From Candidatus Palauibacter rhopaloidicola (lineage in GTDB: Bacteria > Gemmatimonadota > Gemmatimonadetes > Palauibacterales > Palauibacteraceae), in the NCBI GenBank assembly GCA_026914155.1, contig JAPPGH010000024.1:124001-188000 (forward strand): DNA of 64,000 bases, in the 5' to 3' direction. A program made the position numbers and the translations under genes. Of the stretch, positions 26,972-35,532 are shown piece after piece (the stretch's first letter is position 1; every line of letters starts with the position of its first letter). The notes below the pieces were generated by a model. The model worked only from the letters and a program-made list of their open reading frames with translations. It was not told the origin of the DNA and ran no database searches.

Positions 26972-27948
26972 TCGCGGCCTGGATCGACGGCGGCAGGGTC
27001 CGCGTACGCGACGACCTCCCGCGGCCCCCTCTCGAGCCCGGAGAGGCCATCATCAGGGTCTCGATGGCGGGAATCTGCGGGACGGACCTGGAGTTGCTGC
27101 GTGGATACCGCGGCTTCTCGGGGATTCCGGGGCACGAGTTCGTCGGACGCGTCGAGGAGGGGCCGCGCGAGTGGGTCGGGGCGCGGGTCGTGGCGGAGAT
27201 CAACGTCACCTGCCGCTCGCGACATGCCGAGCCGCTCTGCCGCAGTTGCGCGGACGGCCGGCCGACGCATTGCCTTCGCCGCGAGGCGATCGGCATCTAC
27301 GGGCGTGATGGCGCGTTCGCCGAATGGCTGCGGGCGCCGGTCTCGAACCTGCACCGCGTGCCGCAGGCGCTTCCGGACGAGGTTGCCGTGTTCGCAGAAC
27401 CGGTTGCGGCTGCCTGCCGCGTCCTGCGGCAGGTCGAGCGCGAGATCGAGCACGGTCGCGTGACCCGGGCGCTCGTCGTGGGTGCGGGCCGGCTGGGGCA
27501 ACTCGTGGCGCGGGCGCTGGCGATTCGGTTGCCGGGGCTGAAGGTCGCCGGGCGGTCGGAGCGCAACCTGGCGCGGGCTCGCGCGGCCGGGCTCGCCGCC
27601 GGGCCGGTCACCGCCGTGGAGGAAGCGGCCTACGATCTCGTCGTCGAATGTAGCGGTGCAGGGGCGGGCTTCGCCGTCGCCCGCCGGGCCGTTCGGCCAC
27701 GCGGAACAGTAATTCTCAAGAGCACGCACACAAACGAGTTATCCATCGACATCTCATCCGTTGTGGTAGATGAGATACGACTGCTCGGGTCCCGGTGCGG
27801 GCCCTTCGAGGACGCCCTGGCGGCGCTGGAGCGCGGAGACTTCGAGGTGCGCGATCTGATCGACGACCGGCTGCCGCTCTCCGCCGCCCCGGAGGCATTC
27901 AGCCGGGCGGCGGAGCCGGGTGTCGCGAAGGTGCTTCTCGTCCCCTGA
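26968..27948 (+). CDS. Zinc-type alcohol dehydrogenase (MDR) family protein
   Basis: MAGICGTDLELLRGYRGFSGIPGHEFVGRV; GAGRLGQLVARAL; GTG start overlaps previous TGA (GTGA). Confidence 0.9.
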   Translation: MIAAWIDGGRVRVRDDLPRPPLEPGEAIIRVSMAGICGTDLELLRGYRGFSGIPGHEFVGRVEEGPREWVGARVVAEINVTCRSRHAEPLCRSCADGRPTHCLRREAIGIYGRDGAFAEWLRAPVSNLHRVPQALPDEVAVFAEPVAAACRVLRQVEREIEHGRVTRALVVGAGRLGQLVARALAIRLPGLKVAGRSERNLARARAAGLAAGPVTAVEEAAYDLVVECSGAGAGFAVARRAVRPRGTVILKSTHTNELSIDISSVVVDEIRLLGSRCGPFEDALAALERGDFEVRDLIDDRLPLSAAPEAFSRAAEPGVAKVLLVP

Positions 27949-27963
27949 CCCCGGACGACGGCT

Positions 27964-29214
27964 TCAGTCGGAGAGTCGCACGGCGCGGACGCGTACGCCG
28001 CCGCCTTCGCCGGGGATCGTCCACGCGAACAGGAACTCGTCCCCCGTCCGCACCATGCGCGGGAACCCGCTCGAGCGCTCGCCGGCGGTCTCGGAGATCA
28101 GGAGCGGCGTCCCGAGCGACCCGTCCGGCTCGACCCGCCGGGCGAGGACACGCGGTGTGTCGTCGGAAGCCTCAAGCCATACCACAACGGCCGAGCCGTC
28201 GTCGAGTCGTTCGATATCCACGCGCCCGAGCGGCAGCCCCTCATCGACCCGGATTCGCGGGCCGAAGGTTGCGCCACCGTCATTCGAGAATGCGGTGTAA
28301 ACCTGCGGCCTGCCGTCGACGCCGGTATACCAGGCCGAGGCCAGCGCCCCCTCGTCGCCGCTCAACTGCGGGCCGTTCACGGGACAGCCCGGGATGACCC
28401 AGCCGTCGGTCGACAGCGGAGCGGGCGCGGTCCAGCGCTCCCCCGCACCGCGCACCACAGCGATGTCGCGGACCTCGGATTCGCTCCGGTCGCGGTAGGC
28501 GGCCACGAGCCCTTCGCCCACGCGAACCAGTGCGGTCTGGCAGCACTCGCACGTACGGTCGTCGAGCAGCACCTCGGGGCCGAGATGGCCGTCCGGGGCG
28601 AGTGTGCGGAAGCGGACGGACATCGCCCCGCGCTCACCCCCTCCGCCTCCGGCGAGGTGCTCGCCGCCTACGGCCACGTGCTCGCCGCCTCCGGCATCGC
28701 CCGCCATGGCGCGGGCGTCGAGCCAGGTCAGCGCCGCGCCGTCACCCCACGGCACCATCGACACGAAGCCGTGCTCGGTCGGCGACGCGTCGTCGTGCGC
28801 GCGGAACGGCTCCGACCACGTCATGCCGTCATCCGCAGAGAGCGCCAACATGACATGGTAGGCGTAGGGCGCGTCGGCCACCTTCTCCAGCCAGTGAACG
28901 GCGAGCGTCCCGTCGCGCATCTCCACCGAGGACGGAAAGTCGGCCCAGTTCACGAACATGTCTTCCGACGCCCACACGGTTCGCGGCTCGGACCAGCCGT
29001 CCTCCCCGCGAATCGCCAGCCGCAAGGCGGGTACGCCCTCTTCGGGCTCGATCCACGTCAGGATCGCGCGGCCCCCGGCGCCGACCGACAGGTACGGCTC
29101 GCCGCTGGGCGTCGGCCGATCGAACTCGACGTGGCCCGCCTCCAGCGACACCCGTTCCGCCTCCCCGGCGCACCCTGAGAGGAGTACGGCAACGGCAAGC
29201 GAAGGCAATCTCAT
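27964..29214 (-). CDS. Sialidase-like/exo-alpha-sialidase-type beta-propeller lipoprotein
   Basis: MRLPSLAVAVLLSGCAGEA lipobox; ALSADDGMTWSEPF, FSNDGGATFGP Asp-box-like repeats; DRTCECCQTALVRV Cys cluster. Confidence 0.75.
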   Translation of the reverse strand: MRLPSLAVAVLLSGCAGEAERVSLEAGHVEFDRPTPSGEPYLSVGAGGRAILTWIEPEEGVPALRLAIRGEDGWSEPRTVWASEDMFVNWADFPSSVEMRDGTLAVHWLEKVADAPYAYHVMLALSADDGMTWSEPFRAHDDASPTEHGFVSMVPWGDGAALTWLDARAMAGDAGGGEHVAVGGEHLAGGGGGERGAMSVRFRTLAPDGHLGPEVLLDDRTCECCQTALVRVGEGLVAAYRDRSESEVRDIAVVRGAGERWTAPAPLSTDGWVIPGCPVNGPQLSGDEGALASAWYTGVDGRPQVYTAFSNDGGATFGPRIRVDEGLPLGRVDIERLDDGSAVVVWLEASDDTPRVLARRVEPDGSLGTPLLISETAGERSSGFPRMVRTGDEFLFAWTIPGEGGGVRVRAVRLSD

Positions 29215-31007
29215 CAGAAGTCGCCGGCGACCTGGGGGGCGGACTCGACGCGGATCGTGAGGATGTCGATGTCGTGGTACTGCTGGTGGCGGATGGATGA
29301 GGCATAGTGCCGCAGCAGCCGCAGCGGAGTCTCCGCCTCGACGGGGACCCCGGCGGCCACTTCGCTGAGCAGCGCCAGCTGATCCTCGACGTTCTTCTCG
29401 TCCGTCGTCGCGATGAACTCGAGATCCGCGGCGGGGCCATCGCTGCTCGCGATGAGCAACAGGCTTCGGGCCTCGCCGGTCTCGGCTTCGGCCGCGGCTT
29501 CGACCGCGGCTTCGGCCTCCTGGCGGCCGAGGATCTGCATCGTCTCCTCGCCGACCGCGCGCAGACGCGTTTCCATCTCCTCGTCCCAGCCCTTGCGCGC
29601 CGCGAACTTCACCAGGAAGGCATCGACCTCCGACCACGTGTCGTCCGACAATCGCGTCTTGAGACGCGCCCGACGGCCTCCCGTGACCTCCGCGAAGATG
29701 GTGAGCAGGATCACCGTGATGCCGCCGACCGTCATGCCGTTGCCGAGGAATTCCTCCCAGGCCCCGACGATCTGCTCCGGGTAGATCCAGTCGAACTGGA
29801 AGACGATGCCGAGCCAGAACGCGACGCCGACCACGAGGCCGTTGCGGTAATCCAGCCCCTCCTGAAGCAGGATCTTCATCCCGAAGACGAAGATCAGCGC
29901 CACGACGACGATGAAATAGGCCGCCACGACGGGGCCGGGGATCGCGATGATGAGCGCGAGCAATTTCGGCAGGAAGGCGAACGCCGCGAAGACGACGCCG
30001 ACGCACATCCCGATGGCGCGAGAGGTGACGCCGGTGAGTTCGGCGACGGCGATGCCCACGCCGTAGGTCGTGTTGGGGACGGTCCCCGCCAGACCGGAGA
30101 GGAGATTGCCCGCGCCGTCGGCGGCGATCGCGCCCTGGATGGAGCGGAAATCGATCGCGCGCGGCCGGCGCCAGGAGACGCGCTGAATCGCGATCGCATC
30201 GCCGAGCGTGTCCATGGCGCTCACGAGCGTCACCATGAGGAAGGAGGGCAAGAGAGCCCAGAACTCGGGGCGGAAGCTCAGGTCGAGACCGGGGTACGCC
30301 AGGTCCGGCAGGCCGATCCAGCGGGCTTCGTAGACGCTGGACATGTCGTAGATCCCGAACCCGAGGCCGGCGACGAGCGATCCGGCGACGATCCCGAGGG
30401 CCGGGGCCCACAGCCGAAGGGCGCCGGAGAACCGAAGCGGGACCAGGACCGTGACCGCCAGCGTCACGCCGGCCACGAGCGGACCCGCGGCGGTCGGGGC
30501 TCCGGCCGGGACTTCGGCGAGCTTCCGCAGGATCATCGGGGTCAGCGTCACCGGGATCAGGATCAGCACGGTGCCCGCCACGGTGGGCGTGAACACCCGG
30601 CGCAGGAGCGCCATCCGGGACGCAAGCAGGAACTGGACCAGCGACGAGGCGATGATCAACACCGCGAGCATGCCCGGCCCGCCCTGCTCGATGGCCGTGA
30701 CGCTCACCGCGATGAAGGCGCTCGTACTCCCCATAATGAGGACGTAGCCGGCGCCGATCCGTCCCACGCTGCGCGCCTGGATCGCCGTCGTGATGCCGCT
30801 GATGACGAGCGCCGCGAACACCGCCCAGGACAGGTATTCGGCGCTGCCGCCCGCCACCGTGATCATGACCGTCGGCGTGAGCACGATGCTGGCGAGGCAG
30901 ATGAGGGCGTACTGGACGCCGAGTCCGGCGGCCATGGGAAGCGGGGGACGCTCGTTGGGCTCGAAGCGTACGTCCTGCCGGGCGAGGCCGGGGCCGGAAC
31001 CCGCCAT
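29214..31007 (-). CDS. NCS2 (xanthine/uracil permease) family transporter with C-terminal RsbW/GHKL-like extension
   Basis: ALICLASIVLTPTVMITVAGG..., AGTVPNTTYGVGIAVAELTGVTSRAIG; C-terminal ~130 aa soluble region LRAVGEETMQIL...RLLRHYASSIRHQQYHDIDILTIRV. Confidence 0.85.
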   Translation of the reverse strand: MAGSGPGLARQDVRFEPNERPPLPMAAGLGVQYALICLASIVLTPTVMITVAGGSAEYLSWAVFAALVISGITTAIQARSVGRIGAGYVLIMGSTSAFIAVSVTAIEQGGPGMLAVLIIASSLVQFLLASRMALLRRVFTPTVAGTVLILIPVTLTPMILRKLAEVPAGAPTAAGPLVAGVTLAVTVLVPLRFSGALRLWAPALGIVAGSLVAGLGFGIYDMSSVYEARWIGLPDLAYPGLDLSFRPEFWALLPSFLMVTLVSAMDTLGDAIAIQRVSWRRPRAIDFRSIQGAIAADGAGNLLSGLAGTVPNTTYGVGIAVAELTGVTSRAIGMCVGVVFAAFAFLPKLLALIIAIPGPVVAAYFIVVVALIFVFGMKILLQEGLDYRNGLVVGVAFWLGIVFQFDWIYPEQIVGAWEEFLGNGMTVGGITVILLTIFAEVTGGRRARLKTRLSDDTWSEVDAFLVKFAARKGWDEEMETRLRAVGEETMQILGRQEAEAAVEAAAEAETGEARSLLLIASSDGPAADLEFIATTDEKNVEDQLALLSEVAAGVPVEAETPLRLLRHYASSIRHQQYHDIDILTIRVESAPQVAGDF

Positions 31008-32539
31008 CAGCCGCCCCCTCCCCCGGCCAGCGCTTCGGCGGGCGCTTCGGCGGGCGCGGCGGGGCGCCACCGTTCGGGGTGGGCCTCCAGCCGCTCCACG
31101 GCCTCCGCGAGGACTTCGAGCGCCAGGTCGATGGTGTCGAGGTGCGTCCGGAACGCGAGCACCGCCATTCGCAGCCAGAACGTCCCGTCGATCGTCGTCG
31201 AGGAGAGGAAGACCCTCCCATCGCGATGCGTCTCTTCCACGAGGGCCTGGTTGAACGCGTCGGCGTTACCCGACTTCGGCACCCAGCGGTAGGTCACGAC
31301 CGAAAGCGGTGGTTCCGGCCCCACCTCGAACCCGAGCGCCCCGATCTCGCCGTGGAAGTACCGGGCGAGTTCCAGCTTCTCCTCGAGGCAGGCCCGAAAG
31401 GGGGCTTCTCCATACAGGAGGAGCGGCAGCCAGACCCGAAGCCCGCGAAAGTGCTTCGTGAGTTCAGGGGATACGGCGGCAGGCGAACGACCTCCCCACT
31501 CGGACTCGACGGTGTCCTGCAGGTAGCTCGCGTAGTAGGCGTGGGCATCCTGGAGAGCCTCGCCGTCGCGGATGAGCACGGCGCCAGTGCCATACGGCAG
31601 GAACATTCCCTTATGCGGATCGAGCACGAGCGAGTCCGCGCGCTCCATGCCGGCGAGCACAGGCCGGCAGCGGTCCACGAGAGCGAAAAAGCCCCCGTAT
31701 GCCGCGTCGACGTGGAACCAGAGCCCTTCCCGCTCGCACACATCCGCGATGCGGTCCAGAGGATCGACCTGACCGGTATCCGCGGTACCGGCCGAGCCGA
31801 GGACGAGCCACGGCCGGAGGCCTCGTGCCCGGTCCTCCGCAACGAGCTCGGCGAGCGAGTCGGGACACAGGCGGAGATCCCCGTCACGGGATACCTCGCG
31901 CCGGACGGCCTCCGCGAGGCCGGCCACGCGGATCGCCTTGTGCAGGCAGTGGTGTGTGTGGGCGGAGGAGTAGACCACGGCCCGCTCGTAGTCGCGCGCC
32001 CGGAGCCCGGCCGCTTCCCGGGCCGTAACCACCGCGATAAGGCTGGCGATGGAACCTCCCGAGGCGAGGTTCCCGTCGGCCCCGGCGGGGAATCCGGCGA
32101 ACGACGCCATCCAGTCGAGCATCAGATCCTCGATCTCGACCGCGCCCGGCCCGGTGAATCGAACGCCCGCGTATTCGTTCGTCACGGCGGCGAGATAGTC
32201 CCCCAGCGACGAGGCGTAGATGCCTCCGCCCGGGATGTAGCCGAGATGTCCGCCGTGCGAGGGTACGAGGCCGACGCCCGCCACGGATTCGTCGATCCGG
32301 TCGATGAGTCCGGCCAGGGGCTGCGGCCCCCGGCCGAATCCGAGCTTTCGGATCTCCCGGACGGCAGACTTGTCGTGACGGTAGGCGGGCCGCTCGGGGA
32401 GTCCGTCGAGAAACCGCTGCGCGTAGGCATGCACCTCGGCCATGAGGCGGTCGCGCTCCCCCGCGTCGGGGTCGAGCGGCCGCGCAGCCTCCTCCAGTTC
32501 CAGGATCCGGGACCGCTGCCGACTTGAGATCGAGCGCAT
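31007..32539 (-). CDS. PLP-dependent (group II-like) amino acid decarboxylase
   Basis: GNLASGGSIASLIAV, VYSSAHTHHCLHKAIRVAG, WFHVDAAYGGFFAL, DSLVLDPHKGMFLPYGTGAVLIRD (PLP Lys in DPHKG). Confidence 0.9.
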   Translation of the reverse strand: MRSISSRQRSRILELEEAARPLDPDAGERDRLMAEVHAYAQRFLDGLPERPAYRHDKSAVREIRKLGFGRGPQPLAGLIDRIDESVAGVGLVPSHGGHLGYIPGGGIYASSLGDYLAAVTNEYAGVRFTGPGAVEIEDLMLDWMASFAGFPAGADGNLASGGSIASLIAVVTAREAAGLRARDYERAVVYSSAHTHHCLHKAIRVAGLAEAVRREVSRDGDLRLCPDSLAELVAEDRARGLRPWLVLGSAGTADTGQVDPLDRIADVCEREGLWFHVDAAYGGFFALVDRCRPVLAGMERADSLVLDPHKGMFLPYGTGAVLIRDGEALQDAHAYYASYLQDTVESEWGGRSPAAVSPELTKHFRGLRVWLPLLLYGEAPFRACLEEKLELARYFHGEIGALGFEVGPEPPLSVVTYRWVPKSGNADAFNQALVEETHRDGRVFLSSTTIDGTFWLRMAVLAFRTHLDTIDLALEVLAEAVERLEAHPERWRPAAPAEAPAEALAGGGGG

Positions 32540-32637
32540 GATGCGATCCTATCCCTTTCGTACTGGGGACGCGAGCTTTCCGGCCAGGGCTCCTGACCCC
32601 CTTTTCGGTCGCTTTCCGCTTTACGGGAGGATCCCGC

Positions 32638-34395
32638 TTGTATCCGCGTCGCAAGTCATTCTGGAGGTACGGTCTCGCAGCCGCGCTCGTCGCCGCGTTT
32701 GCGTCCACCGCCCAGGCGCAGTCGCGCGCGGAGCGTGCGGAGGGCTACCTGCGGTCGTTCCACGATCTGAGGCTCTTCAACGGCGCGGCGCTCATCATCG
32801 ACGAGGGCGAGGTCCTGTTCGAGGGCGGGTTCGGCCGGTCGGACTTCGCGGGCGGCGGCGCCAACGACCCGGGCACGCGATTCCGCATTGCGTCGCTGAC
32901 GAAGCAGTTCACCGCCGCGCTCATCCTGAGACTCGAGGAGGAGGGACTGCTGCGCGTCGAGGACCCGGTGGGCCGCCACATCGAGGAGTATCCTCCGCAA
33001 AACGCGGAACGGATCACGCTCCACCACCTGCTCACGCACACGTCGGGACTGCCGAGCTACACGAACCTGCCGGGGTTCATGAACTGGGAGGCCGCGACGC
33101 CGTTCTCCCCGGGCGAGATCCTCGCGCTCACCTGGGAGGCCCCCCTCTCGTTCGAGCCGGGCACGGACTTCGAGTACTCCAACTCGGGCTACGTCCTTCT
33201 GGGCTGGATCGCGGAACGCGTCACGGGGCTGAGCTACGCCGAGGCGCTTCGAACCTTCGTGCTCGACCCGCTGGAACTGCACGATACCGGGTACGACGGC
33301 TCGCTGTGGCCGCCGGAGGGCCACGCCGACGGCCACACGCGCGACCTCGTCGGCTATCGCCCGGCGCGCCTCATCGACCCGTCCGTGCCCTATGCCGCCG
33401 GCATGCTGTACTCCACCGTGGGCGATCTCGCCCGCTGGGCCACCCGCGTCTTCGTCGAAAGAGAGCTGTTCCGGGACCCGGGGACGCCGGCGCGCATGGC
33501 GACGCCCGGCCTCGAATCCGGGTCCTACGGGTACGGCGTGGCGGCGCGGACGCGGGACATCGAACGCCACCCCGGCGTGCGCACGATCGAACACTCGGGA
33601 GGGATCTTCGGCTTCTCCTCCTGGCTGCGCGTCTTCCCGGACCACGGACGCCTCATCGTACTGCTGGACAACACATCCTCCGCACTGGGACCGCTCGTGG
33701 AAGGGTTGACGAACCTGCTGTGGGGCGCCGAAGCCGTGCGCCCGAAACCATCGATCGCGGAGCGGCTGCTGCCGATCGTCGAGGCGGGCGGGGTCGAAGC
33801 GGCGATGTCGAGGTACGAAAACTGGCGGCGTACGCGGCCGGAGGAATACGACTACTCCGCCGGGCAGGTTATGCGACTCGCCGGCCATTTCCGGGAGAGC
33901 GAGCCGGCCACGGCCATTGCGATCCTCGAGGCCTACGCGGCCGAAACGCCGGAGCCCCCGGCCATCCGCTTCGCGCTGTCCGAGCTTCACGAAGAGGCCG
34001 GTTCCCCGGGGGCGGCGTCGGACCACATCCGGCAGGCGCTCACATACAACCCCGGGATGCCCCGGCTCCTGGAACGTCTGTCGGAGTTGGGCGTCGAGCC
34101 CGATCCGGCGCTGCGGCTCCCCGTCGTGCGGGTCGAGCCCGAGAACCTGTCCCTTCTTGTCGGTGAGTACCGCATCGACCCGGCCACCACGCTGACCGTC
34201 ACGCTCGAGGACGGCGTGCTCATGGCCGCGCGCACCGGCGAGGCCGCGTTCCGACTCCTCCCCCAGTCCCCGACCGCGTTCCTCGTGCACGGTGCCGCCG
34301 TGCAGTTCGTGTTCGAAGTCGCGGACGGCGTCGCGGGGGCGGTTTCGGTGGTGGAGGCCGACCAGCGCCTCGTCTTCCCGAGAATCGAGAACTGA
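32638..34395 (+). CDS. Serine hydrolase, beta-lactamase class C family
   Basis: Signal peptide; RIASLTKQFTAALILRL (SxxK), FEYSNSGYVLLG (YSN), EHSGGIFGF. Confidence 0.92.
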   Translation: MYPRRKSFWRYGLAAALVAAFASTAQAQSRAERAEGYLRSFHDLRLFNGAALIIDEGEVLFEGGFGRSDFAGGGANDPGTRFRIASLTKQFTAALILRLEEEGLLRVEDPVGRHIEEYPPQNAERITLHHLLTHTSGLPSYTNLPGFMNWEAATPFSPGEILALTWEAPLSFEPGTDFEYSNSGYVLLGWIAERVTGLSYAEALRTFVLDPLELHDTGYDGSLWPPEGHADGHTRDLVGYRPARLIDPSVPYAAGMLYSTVGDLARWATRVFVERELFRDPGTPARMATPGLESGSYGYGVAARTRDIERHPGVRTIEHSGGIFGFSSWLRVFPDHGRLIVLLDNTSSALGPLVEGLTNLLWGAEAVRPKPSIAERLLPIVEAGGVEAAMSRYENWRRTRPEEYDYSAGQVMRLAGHFRESEPATAIAILEAYAAETPEPPAIRFALSELHEEAGSPGAASDHIRQALTYNPGMPRLLERLSELGVEPDPALRLPVVRVEPENLSLLVGEYRIDPATTLTVTLEDGVLMAARTGEAAFRLLPQSPTAFLVHGAAVQFVFEVADGVAGAVSVVEADQRLVFPRIEN

Positions 34396-34413
34396 GCGGC
34401 GCCTGGTATCCTC

Positions 34414-35532
34414 ATGCACGACTTCGCCGTCATCGGGCTCGGAGCGATAGGCAGTGCAACGGCGGCCGAACTCGTCCGGCGAGGACATTCGGTGGTGGGA
34501 TTCGACCGCTACACGCCCCCGCACACGATGGGATCGGCGCACAGCGACACGCGGATGATCCGCGCGGCGTGGTACCACGGGTCGCCGTACATGCCGCTCG
34601 TCCGCGACGCCTTCCGGCGCTGGAAGAAGCTCGAGCGATCATCCGGCCGAACGCTGCTGCGGACGGGGGGCGCCCTCATGATGGGGCCGGAGGACGGCCG
34701 CGTGTTCGCCGGGAGCCCGCTTCGCGGCGTCGTCCGGCCGGACACCGGCGACCTCCTCCTCTCCGTGGAGGAAGTTGTCGAGCGATTCCCCTGGCTCCGC
34801 CCGGATCACGGGACGGTCACCATCTACGAACCGGGTGCCGCGGTCCTCTCGCTGGAGGCCTGCATCGCGGCGATGTTGGAGGCGGCCGGCGCCGCGAACC
34901 TGCGCTTCGACGAGCCTGCGACCGGGTGGTCCGCTTCGGCCTCGGGCGTCCGGATCCGGACCGAACGCGGAGAATATTCGGCGCGCCGGCTCGCCATCGC
35001 CGCGGGAGCCTGGACTCCGCAACTGCTTCCCGAGCTTTCCCTCCCGCTCGAGGTGGAGCGCACGGTGCAGTACTGGTTTGAACCTGCCGGGCCGCACGCG
35101 GACACGCTCGCGGAGGGTCCCGCCTGGGTGTGGGAACTCGCACGGGAGGGGACGTGGTACGGATTCCCGCCGACGGAGCGAGGTCTCAAGGCGGGGATGC
35201 ACTTCCAAGCGGGGCGCGGGACCGATGTCGAGCGGGTCGACCGAGCGGTCGGGACCGAGGAGACGCGTGAACTGCGAAGGCTGTTCGGGCGGTACGCGCC
35301 GGGCGTGGCGGGCGCGCTGGCCCACGCGTCCGTCTGTCTCTACACGAACACGCCCGACGAGGACTTCATCCTCGACCGCCACCCCGACCATCCCGAGGCG
35401 GTGCTGTTCGCCGGCGGCTCCGGGCACGCGTTCAAGTTCGCCCCCGTCCTCGGGTCGCTCCTGGCCGACCTCCTCACGGATGAGCCAACCTCTGGAGCGC
35501 TGGCCCCCTTTTCTATCGACCGCTTCCGCTGA
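34414..35532 (+). CDS. N-methyltryptophan/sarcosine oxidase-type FAD oxidoreductase
   Basis: FAVIGLGAIGSATAAELVRRGHSVVGFDRYTPPHTMGSAHSDTRMIR; FAGGSGHAFKFAPVLG. Confidence 0.9.
   Translation: MHDFAVIGLGAIGSATAAELVRRGHSVVGFDRYTPPHTMGSAHSDTRMIRAAWYHGSPYMPLVRDAFRRWKKLERSSGRTLLRTGGALMMGPEDGRVFAGSPLRGVVRPDTGDLLLSVEEVVERFPWLRPDHGTVTIYEPGAAVLSLEACIAAMLEAAGAANLRFDEPATGWSASASGVRIRTERGEYSARRLAIAAGAWTPQLLPELSLPLEVERTVQYWFEPAGPHADTLAEGPAWVWELAREGTWYGFPPTERGLKAGMHFQAGRGTDVERVDRAVGTEETRELRRLFGRYAPGVAGALAHASVCLYTNTPDEDFILDRHPDHPEAVLFAGGSGHAFKFAPVLGSLLADLLTDEPTSGALAPFSIDRFR

Noticed and set aside
27964-31221. 1085-aa minus-strand ORF as a single fusion protein
   Set aside because: Only the part from 29214 (lipobox MRLPSLAVAVLLSGC) is plausible; the N-terminal portion is an out-of-frame reading of the permease.
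29307-31292. 661-aa plus-strand ORF
   Set aside because: Antisense to the NCS2 permease; composition typical of a shadow ORF.
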